This document shows, piece after piece, positions 50,738 to 59,887 of a stretch of DNA of 64,000 bases (position 1 is its first letter; every line of letters begins with the position of its first letter). Source of the DNA: Lachnospiraceae bacterium (GTDB taxonomy: Bacteria; Bacillota; Clostridia; Lachnospirales; Lachnospiraceae). Position numbers and translations under genes: made by a program. Under the pieces are notes generated by a model that was given only the letters and a program-made list of their open reading frames with translations, was not told the DNA's origin and did no database searches. The stretch lies in assembly GCA_017935565.1 (NCBI GenBank), contig JAGBHK010000042.1, positions 1 through 64,000 of the forward strand. The letters are read 5' to 3'.

Positions 50738-51166
50738 ATGGAAAACAATCCCAAAATCTTTGTATTTCAACTTAAAGAACTTATTTATACTATAATATTT
50801 GTCATATTGGCTATATGTCTAATTTTATTACTTGTATTTATGTTTTTACCTAAAGAAGAAGAAACAGATACCACTACAACAACATATACCTCTGGTACCT
50901 ATTCTTCTCATGTAATTTTCAATTCAGTTCCTATGGAGGTATCCGTGAAACTGGATAGCAACCACATTAATGCTATTGATTTCATTCCTCTTTCAGAAGA
51001 TATTACAACTACTAGTCCTCTCATGCAAAACTGCATTGATAATATAGAAAAACAGGTGCTTTTTAACCAAAGCACCTTAAATCTCAATTCCTATGAAGAG
51101 AACCAATATACCTATGCTATATTAGCTCACGCCATAGACACCGCCATAAACAAAGCTACTCGCTAA
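50738..51166 (+). CDS. Membrane-anchored protein with an extracellular domain, unknown
   Basis: A 142-residue protein. Residues 1-15 are cytoplasmic, 16-37 one membrane helix (IIFVILAICLILLLVFMFL), then a Thr-rich linker (EETDTTTTTYTSG) and an outer domain of about 90 residues: YSSHVIFNSVPMEVSVKLDS, HINAIDFIPL and a helical end AILAHAIDTAINKA. The outer part resembles an FMN_bind-like fold but lacks a clear flavinylation site, so the function is open. Its end overlaps the convergent gene by 11 bases. Confidence 0.72.
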   Translation: MENNPKIFVFQLKELIYTIIFVILAICLILLLVFMFLPKEEETDTTTTTYTSGTYSSHVIFNSVPMEVSVKLDSNHINAIDFIPLSEDITTTSPLMQNCIDNIEKQVLFNQSTLNLNSYEENQYTYAILAHAIDTAINKATR

Positions 51167-52112
51167 GTTTTTGTCTAAATGCCCTTACTGCAATTATTAA
51201 ATTAATAATCACCATCAAATATGAGAATATAATATACGAAGAATCGGCATATCCTCTTTTTGAAAACTCCTGACCCATAGCTGTTGTTGAAACAATAATA
51301 TAAAATGCGATTATTGCACATTGTCCCAATAAAACAATTTTATTCGCATACATAATTGTTTTGTTTCCTTTTACAAATATCAACACTGTCATAACAAGTT
51401 GAATAACACTCATTACAAGACCTGCGTAAAACACTCTGCTAAACAAACCGATATATTTGCTATTATCTACATACTGTAATGCATCATATGCTTTTATATC
51501 ATTCTTAAAATATAAACACAACAAATAAATAGCCAATGACATTACAATAAAACTTGCCATTGTAATACCAGTGAATTTGTTATTAAGTCTAGCAACCTTT
51601 ACCTCACCACTAACGTCTTTTGGTGCTTTTCTTCCTATATCATAGTACTTTCTGCCCAATACGCTCATAACAATCGTTGTAATCGAATATGCCAACACAA
51701 CCAAACCAAGTACCAAACCAATATACAATATGGTTTTTGCATATGAATCACTCCATGTGATTTTTGCAAACCAAAGTGAATATATCGTTGAATAAATAAA
51801 TACCACTGTAAACACTGAGGTCATCGCAGAAATAATCATCAAAAATTTAAATACACCTTCAGATGATGAAACCATACCAACAATTCCACCTATAAGTAAA
51901 CATAATATTGCAAACGCACCCAAGAAAAATGTCATATAAAATCCATATAAAACAAATTCACTTATCTGCGCATTGGTATCTGGCGATAATTCACCAAAAT
52001 CCGATATGTATATAGCAAGTCCTGAAATACACATTACCCAAAACGCATTAACTGCTGATAAAAAACCATTAATTCTTCTATAATAATTTCTAACTTCTAA
52101 TCTCGTAGCCAT
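51156..52112 (-). CDS. Polytopic membrane protein, unknown
   Basis: A 318-residue membrane protein with about eight hydrophobic segments and short loops (SPDTNAQISEF, YDIGRKAPKDVSGEVKVAR, KNDIKAYDALQYVDNSKY). No family recognised. The ATG at 52112 has GGAG upstream; a longer frame begins at 52157. It stands alone, divergent from the amidase gene. Confidence 0.72.
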   Translation of the reverse strand: MATRLEVRNYYRRINGFLSAVNAFWVMCISGLAIYISDFGELSPDTNAQISEFVLYGFYMTFFLGAFAILCLLIGGIVGMVSSSEGVFKFLMIISAMTSVFTVVFIYSTIYSLWFAKITWSDSYAKTILYIGLVLGLVVLAYSITTIVMSVLGRKYYDIGRKAPKDVSGEVKVARLNNKFTGITMASFIVMSLAIYLLCLYFKNDIKAYDALQYVDNSKYIGLFSRVFYAGLVMSVIQLVMTVLIFVKGNKTIMYANKIVLLGQCAIIAFYIIVSTTAMGQEFSKRGYADSSYIIFSYLMVIINLIIAVRAFRQKLSE

Positions 52113-52209
52113 TTCTTTCTCCATTCTAAACCATTTTCCTACATAATTGTACCACAAACAATATACTTTTGCATATACTAATAATGAATTAATTTTTGAG
52201 GTAAATTAC

Positions 52210-52746
52210 ATGGCATATACAGTTGCAATTGACAGCGGGCATGGTGGCGCAGACTGGGGCGCTACTTATGAAAATCGAAAGGAAAAAGATGATGTACTTA
52301 ATCTTGCATTTGCCGTCGGAAACATTTTAGAAGACAATGGCATAAATGTCATTTACACTAGAACAGATGATGTCTACAATACACCTTATGAAAAAGCAAT
52401 GATTGCAAACAATGCAAATGCTGACTTTTTTGTATCTTTACACCGAAACGCTAATCCAACTCCTAATTCATCATCAGGAATTGAAACTCTTGTCTATGAC
52501 GATTCAGGTATAAAAGCAGATATGGCTCGCAACATCAATAAAGAATTATCCGAACTAGGTTTCATTGATAGAGGTGTCATCGAACGCCCTAATCTAGTAG
52601 TTTTAAAAAGGACCAAAATGCCTGCTGTTTTAGTAGAAGCAGGATTTATAAACAACGATAATGATAATGAAAAATTTGACAATGAATTTTATTTAATAGC
52701 CAACGCAATCGCCACTGGAATTCTAGACACACTAAATACTTTATAA
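52210..52746 (+). CDS. N-acetylmuramoyl-L-alanine amidase (Amidase_3), cytoplasmic-looking
   Basis: A 178-residue amidase that cuts the bond between N-acetylmuramic acid and L-alanine in peptidoglycan. TVAIDSGHGGADWGATYENRKEKDDVLNLAFAV holds the zinc His and Glu (given here as blocks SGHGGADWGA and KEKDDVLNLA). DFFVSLHRNANPTPNSSSGIETLVY holds the second His (SLHRNAN), and VLVEAGFINNDNDNE holds the catalytic Glu. There is no signal peptide, so it may be phage-derived or released by lysis. The ATG at 52210 has GAGGT upstream. A terminator follows. Confidence 0.9.
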   Translation: MAYTVAIDSGHGGADWGATYENRKEKDDVLNLAFAVGNILEDNGINVIYTRTDDVYNTPYEKAMIANNANADFFVSLHRNANPTPNSSSGIETLVYDDSGIKADMARNINKELSELGFIDRGVIERPNLVVLKRTKMPAVLVEAGFINNDNDNEKFDNEFYLIANAIATGILDTLNTL

Positions 52747-52754
52747 ATAGTTCA

Positions 52755-52783
52755 GAGCAGAATAACTCTATGTTATTCTGCTC
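52755..52783. terminator. Bidirectional terminator
   Basis: GAGCAGAATAAC (52755-52766) pairs perfectly with GTTATTCTGCTC (52772-52783) around a 5-base loop. It lies between the amidase and the convergent lipoprotein gene. Confidence 0.85.
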
Positions 52784-52799
52784 AATTACACAATATTAT

Positions 52800-53135
52800 T
52801 TATCTAGTTGTTGTTTCTCTTGTTTCATCATTTCTATCACTAGTAGCATCATTGATACCGTCTTCTATGTCATCTTTGATATTATCAATACCATCTTCAA
52901 GGTCTTCACCTAAATTGTTATCATTGACATCGTTGTTATTTCTATCTGTGTCTTTCTCATTTTTATCATTGTTGTTTTTATCATTGTTGTTTTTATCATT
53001 ATCTTTTTTGTCGTCAGTTGTTTCACTTGTTTCTTCATTAGTTTCGTTTGTATCTGTTCCACAACCACAAGCAGCTGCTGTAACCATAACAAAAGTCATA
53101 GCTGCACACAACACAAAAATCTTGATTTTCTTCAT
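52800..53135 (-). CDS. Low-complexity Asn/Asp-rich lipoprotein
   Basis: A 111-residue lipoprotein. The signal peptide (KIFVLCAAMTFVMVTAAAC) ends in lipobox TAAAC. The mature part is nearly all Asp, Asn, Lys, Glu and Thr (KNNNDKNNNDKNEKD, EDLEDGIDNIKDDIEDGIND). It would be an unstructured polar chain on the outer face, perhaps a spacer or cation-binding surface. The coding DNA contains a 15-base tandem repeat (52961-53000). Its Shine-Dalgarno lies in the arm of a long hairpin. Confidence 0.78.
   Translation of the reverse strand: MKKIKIFVLCAAMTFVMVTAAACGCGTDTNETNEETSETTDDKKDNDKNNNDKNNNDKNEKDTDRNNNDVNDNNLGEDLEDGIDNIKDDIEDGINDATSDRNDETRETTTR
52961..53000. repeat. 15-base tandem repeat inside the lipoprotein gene
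   Basis: Unit TTTTATCATTGTTGT at 52961-52975 and 52976-52990, then a 10-base partial unit. It encodes repeated KNNND. A change in copy number keeps the frame and alters only chain length. Confidence 0.8.
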
Positions 53136-53139
53136 AAAA

Positions 53140-53207
53140 AAATCTCCTTTTTATTTATTAATTAAAAAGTTTTCACTTTTATAATTTAATATTTCCAAAG
53201 GAGATTT
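53140..53207 (-). terminator. Hairpin that overlaps the lipoprotein ribosome-binding site
   Basis: AAATCTCCTTT (53140-53150) is the exact complement of AAAGGAGATTT (53197-53207), 46 bases apart. On the minus strand the 3' arm is the lipoprotein Shine-Dalgarno, followed by seven Ts and the ATG. It can act as terminator for the upstream operon and hide the ribosome-binding site. Confidence 0.55.
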
Positions 53208-53220
53208 CTTTTATTCATTT

Positions 53221-54741
53221 TTATTTAAGTTCTTTTAGTACTTCCACAGCGCTATCAACATCACGACGCACAGCCAATGAATCTACAACACCATTAATTA
53301 AAACTTGGTAGTATGTTGCATCATATTCTCTAAATTCCATTACAGCGTCGCCAAAATAATCATCATCAACTCTGTCATATTTAAACACATAAGTTGGTTC
53401 ACAATCTACTATCTTATCTTTTTCGTAAATAACTCTATTTACATAAATTTTTACAACTTTGTAATAAAATTCTTTAAACTCATCAACATCTATGTCTTGT
53501 CCATCAAATTTCATTGATTCTGTCAATGGAATTGTTGAAGTTTCTGTTTTGTACTCAGCCTCATACTCAAATTTATATTCTGTTCCATCATCATCGATTA
53601 CAGTCATTCCGCCACCGGCAAAATCTTTCATTGGAACATAAAGCATGAACGGATAAATATAATCTACTGGGTCAATGTTTAAGATTTTATCAGCATACGT
53701 TCTTGAAATAAAGTTTATAGAACGAGCTCTCTCAACATCAATTTCCATACCTTGTGTCAAAATAACTCTGGCATAATACGCATCTGCTTCTTCGTCATAA
53801 TTTCCAAAAAGCACTTTTACAGATACAATTTCATATTGATCCTTATCTTCATCATCCTGAAACTTATATACAATTTCATAATACTTGTCTGAATTTTTCA
53901 AACCATATGCTTCAAGTTCTTCGTCAGTTGCATAATAGTCCACCTTTTGACTAAAACCAACACCTGTGAAAACTTCATCAAAATTATCTATAACAACACT
54001 AGATTCACATGCTCTATAATAACTAAACGGTGAATTAATAAACCATGTTGAGTTTCCTAACGGGTCACTTTCATGACCTTTAGGTAAATATAAAAATTCA
54101 ACCTTTTTTTCACCATTATTCATTATCATATAATCTAATGATGTAGTAGAAAATGAAGGGAATGTATCGATTTCAGCAAAATCATATATATCATCTCTAC
54201 AAATATATAAGAAATCCTGTGTTCCAGCATATAACTTATCTTCTTCTTTATGATATATATAATACGAAGAAATTACACTATTATATGCGCCTATTAAATA
54301 AGTTCTTTTATTTTCTTTAGTATCAACAACTTCTAATGTTGCACTTGGTTCATCCATACCATAGTCAGAAAGATTATCATAATCATCTATAGTTGCATAC
54401 ATCTGTCCATCAATATACCTTTGAAGAAACTGATTCTTAAACGAATCTTGAGAAAATGGAAAATCTTTGTCTCCATTAATAACCCAATCTTCACCAACTT
54501 TCTCAATCACAACTGTTTCCTTATCTTTCAAAGTATATGATACTTTAGCAATATCACTAACTTTCATATCAGTAATACTCTCGCCTTCCATAGAAACCAT
54601 CTGATATAATTCAACATCCTGGCTTTGTTCAGCAAGACTCAAATCATTTTTTTCTTTGCAAAAGATTAATGCACAAATCAAAATAGCAATCACAACAAGA
54701 CCAATTATATAATCTCTAATATTTTTTTGTTTTGTTGTCAT
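53221..54741 (-). CDS. DUF4340-domain membrane-anchored protein
   Basis: A 506-residue protein. An N-terminal membrane helix (IIGLVVIAILICALIFC) is followed by an outer region with DUF4340 signatures: DIAKVSYTLKDKETVVIEKVGEDW, WVINGDKDFPF, DYGMDEPSATLEVVD and KNKRTYLIGAYNSVISSYYI, then a second similar half. The family always lies next to Gld-type ABC systems. Its start overlaps the GldG-like gene by 4 bases. Last gene of the operon. Confidence 0.85.
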   Translation of the reverse strand: MTTKQKNIRDYIIGLVVIAILICALIFCKEKNDLSLAEQSQDVELYQMVSMEGESITDMKVSDIAKVSYTLKDKETVVIEKVGEDWVINGDKDFPFSQDSFKNQFLQRYIDGQMYATIDDYDNLSDYGMDEPSATLEVVDTKENKRTYLIGAYNSVISSYYIYHKEEDKLYAGTQDFLYICRDDIYDFAEIDTFPSFSTTSLDYMIMNNGEKKVEFLYLPKGHESDPLGNSTWFINSPFSYYRACESSVVIDNFDEVFTGVGFSQKVDYYATDEELEAYGLKNSDKYYEIVYKFQDDEDKDQYEIVSVKVLFGNYDEEADAYYARVILTQGMEIDVERARSINFISRTYADKILNIDPVDYIYPFMLYVPMKDFAGGGMTVIDDDGTEYKFEYEAEYKTETSTIPLTESMKFDGQDIDVDEFKEFYYKVVKIYVNRVIYEKDKIVDCEPTYVFKYDRVDDDYFGDAVMEFREYDATYYQVLINGVVDSLAVRRDVDSAVEVLKELK

Positions 54742-56144
54742 CGTCTCTTTCTCCTAAACCATACATATCCGCCATACGCGAAAATAGTTAATGGAATGCC
54801 TATAACTGCAATATACAAAACTGTCTTTTTTGCATTTACAGTAATAACAAGGTTTGTTAACTGCATCCACTTCTTTGAAATAGTTACTTTATGCTCATGA
54901 TCAGCAAGCCACTGCATTGCACCTAACGCCAACTCATAGTTACCACCAGATACTTCTGTGTCGTAAGTATCTTCAACTAATGATGATGATGTCACAACAA
55001 ATAATCTTGCTTCTACATCGTCAGATATCTTATCAGTTACTGCAACAGCGATATCAAATGGTCCAATAGGGTCTGTGTCAAGTTTTTGTGTAATCTTATC
55101 ACTACCCATCTTTGCATATGCTCTATCTGATGATGTAAGAACGCTTGTAATTGTAACTGTATCTGGAACATCATCTCTTACAATTCTATCTGGAGCCATA
55201 AGCATAACGCTCTTATCTTGTTCCTTAGACTCTTCTGTAATCTTATGTTCTTCATAATTTGGTTTAACAATATATGGTGTATCTTCATTGTACATATTAG
55301 CATCATTTGTTTCAATAACCTTATATCCTGGTATAATCAAACCATAATGAGCCATAAGTTTATTGAAATATACAAATTCTTCAGTAGTACTGTTGTTATA
55401 ATATGTCGCAACGAATAATTCGCCACCAGCCTCTAAAAAGGCTCTTACAAGTTCATACTCACTTTCCGTAATGTCGCTTTCACCTGTAACCAATATTAAA
55501 ATATCAGCATCATCAGGAATCTTGTTTTCTTTTGTCAAATCAACAATATCCATAGTAATATTCTGTCTACCAATATAATCTGCTAAATCTGATGAAATAG
55601 AATTCTTACCATTACCTGACAATACATATGCAACTTTACTATTATCAGATGAAACGTATTCGATAGCACTTGTCAACTGACCTTCAACGTCAACCATATA
55701 TCTTGAAGCACCGTTAACATCATCAATATTTACGATAAGGCTTGTAGCTTCAAGGCCTCTTGACTTACCTTCGCACTCTACAACCAAACTACCCATACTA
55801 ACATTAACATTATGTTCAGCAAGGAATTTATAATCTATTGTAGGTTTAACTCTCTCAACTTTAATCTTATCAGAATATTTCGCGTATTGCTCAACTACAT
55901 TTGTAATTGTAATACTTTCATTACTTGGGCCATCAGCGATAATGTAGATTGTAACTTCTTTTTCCAATCTATCCAAAGTTTCCTTTGTTGTATCTGTTAA
56001 TGAATACATATCAAATACACTGATATCCACTCTATTTGTAACTTTATCAACTAAAACATTTACTAAAACTAATGCGATAAACACTATAGCCGTCATAACC
56101 ATCATATGAATTGCATTAGAAATTTTATTTTCAGCTCTATTCAT
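54738..56144 (-). CDS. GldG-like ABC transporter auxiliary protein
   Basis: A 468-residue protein with an N-terminal membrane helix (MMVMTAIVFIALVLVNVLV), a large outer domain and a C-terminal helix (TVLYIAVIGIPLTIFAYGGYVWF) ending RRKRR. The outer part has SLTDTTKETLDRLEKEVTIYI, YSDKIKVERVKP and DADILILVTGESDITESEYE, which match the GldG or DUF4350-like ABC-type uncharacterised family. It is coupled to the DUF4340 gene and follows the permease by 9 bases. Confidence 0.83.
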   Translation of the reverse strand: MNRAENKISNAIHMMVMTAIVFIALVLVNVLVDKVTNRVDISVFDMYSLTDTTKETLDRLEKEVTIYIIADGPSNESITITNVVEQYAKYSDKIKVERVKPTIDYKFLAEHNVNVSMGSLVVECEGKSRGLEATSLIVNIDDVNGASRYMVDVEGQLTSAIEYVSSDNSKVAYVLSGNGKNSISSDLADYIGRQNITMDIVDLTKENKIPDDADILILVTGESDITESEYELVRAFLEAGGELFVATYYNNSTTEEFVYFNKLMAHYGLIIPGYKVIETNDANMYNEDTPYIVKPNYEEHKITEESKEQDKSVMLMAPDRIVRDDVPDTVTITSVLTSSDRAYAKMGSDKITQKLDTDPIGPFDIAVAVTDKISDDVEARLFVVTSSSLVEDTYDTEVSGGNYELALGAMQWLADHEHKVTISKKWMQLTNLVITVNAKKTVLYIAVIGIPLTIFAYGGYVWFRRKRR

Positions 56145-56153
56145 GTTTACCTC

Positions 56154-57038
56154 CTAGTTCCATCTTCTCTTTTCCAATGATTGATTTGTCAAGAAAAGAC
56201 AAAATACAATAATTGAAACATTGTATACTACTGCCACTATATCAAAATACTGAACACAGAAATGCGACAAATTCTGATACAATGATAATTTCAATAAGAA
56301 TGACTGTATTGCACCTACAAGCCATGCTTCCTTAACAAAATAAATAACAACAAGTGCTATAACACATACTGCTAAAAATCCGCCAGAACACATAATTGCT
56401 ATCTTTACATTTGACTTAAGTTGTGCAAAAACAATCAATGCAAGCAATGCTGCTATTACTGAAAAGAATATAACTGAAGCCAATGCATTATTTGGGAATG
56501 ATGTATTCATATAAAAACATGCGAATGACACAAGTAATATTACGAATGTCACTACAGCAGACATAATCTGATTTTCAGTAATTGATGAAATAAACACACC
56601 AATCGCAATTGCCGACAATCCCATAAGCCAAAATCCAAAAATTGAATTGTATGATGCAAGCCATGGTATTGTACCATAATCAGATAAAACCAATGGATAA
56701 AAACAAAATACAAGCATTGGTATTGTAAACATTGTTGCTATAGCAAGAAATTTACCCATAACAATCGAAAAAATCTTTACAGGTGCTGTAAAAAGCATCT
56801 GGTCAGTTTTTGAATGTCTTTCGTCTGCAAATATCTTCATAGTCATTACCGGAATAAGAATCATAAGCACTATCTGAAGATAGTTATGTTCAAATACATA
56901 TCCGATAAATGCGTTCTTCTTAATAATATTAATATTATAAAAAAGGAAACTCAAAATTAACAAAAGTAATCCAATAAATAAATATCCGATAACTGATGTA
57001 AAATATGATCTTAATTCTTTTTTATACACAGCTAACAT
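56154..57038 (-). CDS. GldF-like ABC transporter permease
   Basis: A 294-residue ABC-2-type permease. It starts MLAVYKKELRSYFTSVIGYL, the usual start of GldF-like permeases, and has six or seven membrane segments: YLFIGLLLLILSFLFYNI, FEHNYLQIVLMILIPVMTM (with KIFADERHSKTDQML, a conserved loop), GFWLMGLSAIAIGVFIS and others. The ATG at 57038 has AAGGAGG upstream and begins one base after the ATPase stop. It exports or organises an unknown envelope component. Confidence 0.85.
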   Translation of the reverse strand: MLAVYKKELRSYFTSVIGYLFIGLLLLILSFLFYNINIIKKNAFIGYVFEHNYLQIVLMILIPVMTMKIFADERHSKTDQMLFTAPVKIFSIVMGKFLAIATMFTIPMLVFCFYPLVLSDYGTIPWLASYNSIFGFWLMGLSAIAIGVFISSITENQIMSAVVTFVILLVSFACFYMNTSFPNNALASVIFFSVIAALLALIVFAQLKSNVKIAIMCSGGFLAVCVIALVVIYFVKEAWLVGAIQSFLLKLSLYQNLSHFCVQYFDIVAVVYNVSIIVFCLFLTNQSLEKRRWN

Positions 57039-57039
57039 A

Positions 57040-58008
57040 TTACTTTGCCTCCTTACGTTTTCTTCTATCAGTCTGTTTACCTTCTGTAACCTTGATGAAT
57101 ACATCCTCAAGAGAAAGGCTTGAATACTGCATACTTACAATTGGACACTTAGCTGTAGCAAATGCATAGAAAACATTTTCCCTAACATCCTTATCAGCAC
57201 TTGATGAAACAAACACTTTAGTAATTCCATCTTCTTCTGAATCAACAACCTCAAATTTACTAACATCAGAAACCTTTGAAAGAATAGCTTTCACCTTATA
57301 ATCAGGTGCTTTTACCATCAATTCCAATGTATTACTTCCTGAAACGTGCTTGCTCAAATTGTCTGGAGTATCCTTTGCAATAAGTTCTCCATGAGCAATA
57401 ATAAGTACCTCATCACACAATGCACTTACTTCCTGCATAATATGTGTACTAAGAATAACTGTATGTTTCTTTGCAAGACCTCTAATCAAATCTCTCATTT
57501 CCATAATCTGCTTAGGGTCAAGACCTACTGTAGGCTCATCTAGAATAATTATCTCAGGATACCCAATAATTGCCTGAGCAACACCAACTCTTTGTCTATA
57601 ACCTTTTGATAAATTTTTAATCAATCTGTTGTATACATCCTTAATACCCGCTAATTCTACAACCTCATCGATCATTTTCTGTCTTTCGCTTCTCTTTATA
57701 CCCTTTAAGTCAGCAGAAAATTCCAAATATTCCTTAGGAGTCATTTCTAAATATACTGGTGGAATTTCTGGAAGATAACCAATACACTTCTTTGCTGCTT
57801 CCGGTTCGTCATAAATATTATGACCATTCACCACAACTTCTCCGCTTGTTGGAGCAAGATAACCAGTGATGATATTCATTGTTGTAGACTTACCAGCACC
57901 ATTAGGTCCAAGAAAGCCGTATATTTTGCCTTTTTCTATGTTAAAGCTAAGATCATTTACTGCTACATGATCTCCATACTTTTTAACAAGATTTTTTACC
58001 TCTATCAC
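57040..58008 (-). CDS. GldA-like ABC transporter ATPase
   Basis: A 322-residue ABC ATPase. Walker A is GFLGPNGAGKSTTMNII, Q-loop IGYLPEIPPVYLEMT, signature NLSKGYRQRVGVAQA, Walker B PEIIILDEPTVGLDP and H-loop VILSTHIMQEV. The C-terminal 90 residues form the extra domain typical of the CcmA/GldA group. I choose GTG at 58008 because AGGAGGT precedes it. First gene of the four-gene operon. Confidence 0.9.
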   Translation of the reverse strand: MIEVKNLVKKYGDHVAVNDLSFNIEKGKIYGFLGPNGAGKSTTMNIITGYLAPTSGEVVVNGHNIYDEPEAAKKCIGYLPEIPPVYLEMTPKEYLEFSADLKGIKRSERQKMIDEVVELAGIKDVYNRLIKNLSKGYRQRVGVAQAIIGYPEIIILDEPTVGLDPKQIMEMRDLIRGLAKKHTVILSTHIMQEVSALCDEVLIIAHGELIAKDTPDNLSKHVSGSNTLELMVKAPDYKVKAILSKVSDVSKFEVVDSEEDGITKVFVSSSADKDVRENVFYAFATAKCPIVSMQYSSLSLEDVFIKVTEGKQTDRRKRKEAK

Positions 58009-58050
58009 GGTAATACCTCCTATCTTTTCTTTAGCTTCACAACGCTCTCC

Positions 58051-58056
58051 ATTATA
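58051..58056 (-). promoter_or_regulatory. Likely -10 of the Gld-like operon promoter
   Basis: TATAAT on the minus strand (58056-58051), about 45 bases upstream of the ATPase start. No convincing -35 hexamer, so this is tentative. Confidence 0.4.
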
Positions 58057-58114
58057 CCACATATTGAATAATTTTTATATGGTTTTTGTGTGAATTTTTT
58101 TATTTTCTGCCACC

Positions 58115-59887
58115 CTATACAATTTTCTGCCCTGCATACTCTAATTCGCAATTATAGGTTGTCTCATATATTTCTTTCCAGACTCTAAAATTCTCTTCCA
58201 TCATATGTTTTATATTTTCATTTCTACTCATATTTTTGTCTGGATATATAGGCTTTCCAATATGTATTGTATATTCTTGCACATAAAAGCCATCTTCACC
58301 AAGAATATCGCTATCTTCCATTGTAATAAAACAAGGAAGAACTGGAACATTGTTTTTCACAGCAAATATATATCCGCCTTTCTTTAATGGCTTAGGTTTT
58401 TTATAATTCCACCACATACTTTGTTCAGGATAAATCAGCATAAAATGTCCTTCTTGCAAGACTGTATCTACTGATTTCATAAATTTCGCCATAGTTTCTT
58501 TATTTGAACTAAGTGGAAATGTATTACAATTACGCATTAACATACCGAAAAATCCAGGGAAATTTGTGTAATTTCCTTCACGAATAATTCTATAAAAAGT
58601 TCTATCTTTATGGCCTGACGCCTCATACGCCATATGCATTGCAAAACTATCCATCGCATTGAAATGATTACATGTGATAATAGCGCCTGAATTAAGGTTT
58701 TTATAATTTTCAAGTCCTTTTATTTCTTTTATTATCAATTGTTTATTATCAATAATATGGTTCAAATACTTACGTGCAACACTATAAGCAAACTTTCTTT
58801 TTATTTTACTTCTTATCTTCGTTCTCAAATAATCAATATCATCTGGTAATAATTCTTTTGTTGGAGGGTCTTCCTCAACATCCTCGTCAAACCTACCCTC
58901 ACGTTCGAATTTTGCAATCTTATCAATTATATCTAATCTATCCTTAGATTTTGTTGTACCATTTGTAATTATATTTAAATAATTATTTTCTTTATTTGTC
59001 TCATACTCTGCAGTTTGGAGCAATCTATCACAAGATAAAGCATCATTCTTTCTTTGCTCATCAGTATAGTTTAAAAGAATCTGACGAATCTCCTCGTATA
59101 CAAAGGTTTGCTTAGCATATTTCCAGAAATACTCCTTATATCTGCAATCTTCGTAATGCCATGGTTTTGAAACCATTATATAATGAAGCACCTTAAAAGT
59201 AGATTCATCGTATTTTATGTCTCCAAATACTTCCATGTTCCACTGTTGCTCAATCCACAACACTTTATCTTTACATAAAATATTTAGATAATCTTCATCC
59301 TGAGTAACTACAAAATTATATACTCCAAGCAACTCTATGAATTTCTCTAAAATATGATTTTCTCTAAACTGATGGCAATTAATTAGTAATAATCCTGCAT
59401 TAAAAAACTTATTTCTATCTATACCTAGAACTTTTTCTACATATTGACCATAAGTATCAACCTGAACCATAGCCTGTTCATTAGCCGCACCTACATAATT
59501 GTCGCCTAATTCTTTTTCGAACAATTCCGAAATATCGCCAACAACAATAGTATCGCTATCAATATAGATAACCTTATCATATTGTGGAAACATCTCCGCT
59601 ATAAACATTCTATAATAAGTTGTATTGGAGTAATAATCTCTAATTGGCAATTCATAGCGCACAGAATCAAGATAATTTCTTACATCATCAAAACTAATGC
59701 TAAAATTACCATCTTCCATAGCCTTTATCTTTTCTTTCATTTCATCAGATATGTCAATATTTAATATATGTACATCATAATTATACTCTTTTGATGCATT
59801 ACACATCATTGATTTCAATGAAACAACTGTATATTTAACAAAATTATTATCACATGCAAAAAAAATAGGAACTATTGTTTTATTCAT
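58115..59887 (-). CDS. GT8 glycosyltransferase fused to a PlsC-type acyltransferase
   Basis: A 590-residue two-domain protein. Residues 1-270 are a family 8 glycosyltransferase: IPIFFACDNNF-type start, YDKVIYIDSDTIVVGDI with the metal-binding DxD (110-112), FFNAGLLLIN, and HYIMVSKPWHY with the conserved His near 244. Residues 280-390 form a charged linker. Residues 395-590 are a lysophospholipid acyltransferase with CNHFNAMD (NHxxxxD, 407-413), LPLSSNKETM and IYPEQSMWWN. It may add a sugar and an acyl chain to the same lipid. It overlaps the GT8 gene by 8 bases. Confidence 0.88.
   Translation of the reverse strand: MNKTIVPIFFACDNNFVKYTVVSLKSMMCNASKEYNYDVHILNIDISDEMKEKIKAMEDGNFSISFDDVRNYLDSVRYELPIRDYYSNTTYYRMFIAEMFPQYDKVIYIDSDTIVVGDISELFEKELGDNYVGAANEQAMVQVDTYGQYVEKVLGIDRNKFFNAGLLLINCHQFRENHILEKFIELLGVYNFVVTQDEDYLNILCKDKVLWIEQQWNMEVFGDIKYDESTFKVLHYIMVSKPWHYEDCRYKEYFWKYAKQTFVYEEIRQILLNYTDEQRKNDALSCDRLLQTAEYETNKENNYLNIITNGTTKSKDRLDIIDKIAKFEREGRFDEDVEEDPPTKELLPDDIDYLRTKIRSKIKRKFAYSVARKYLNHIIDNKQLIIKEIKGLENYKNLNSGAIITCNHFNAMDSFAMHMAYEASGHKDRTFYRIIREGNYTNFPGFFGMLMRNCNTFPLSSNKETMAKFMKSVDTVLQEGHFMLIYPEQSMWWNYKKPKPLKKGGYIFAVKNNVPVLPCFITMEDSDILGEDGFYVQEYTIHIGKPIYPDKNMSRNENIKHMMEENFRVWKEIYETTYNCELEYAGQKIV

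Noticed and set aside
52210..52746. Amidase considered as part of a prophage lysis module
   Set aside because: No holin, tail, portal or integrase genes are near, and the flanking genes are chromosomal membrane proteins.
52961..53000. Tandem repeat considered as a CRISPR-like array
   Set aside because: Units are 15 bases and directly adjacent with no spacers; they encode KNNND.
52852..53184. A 110-codon plus-strand Ser/Leu-rich frame opposite the lipoprotein
   Set aside because: Produced by the low-complexity Asp/Asn repeats on the other strand.
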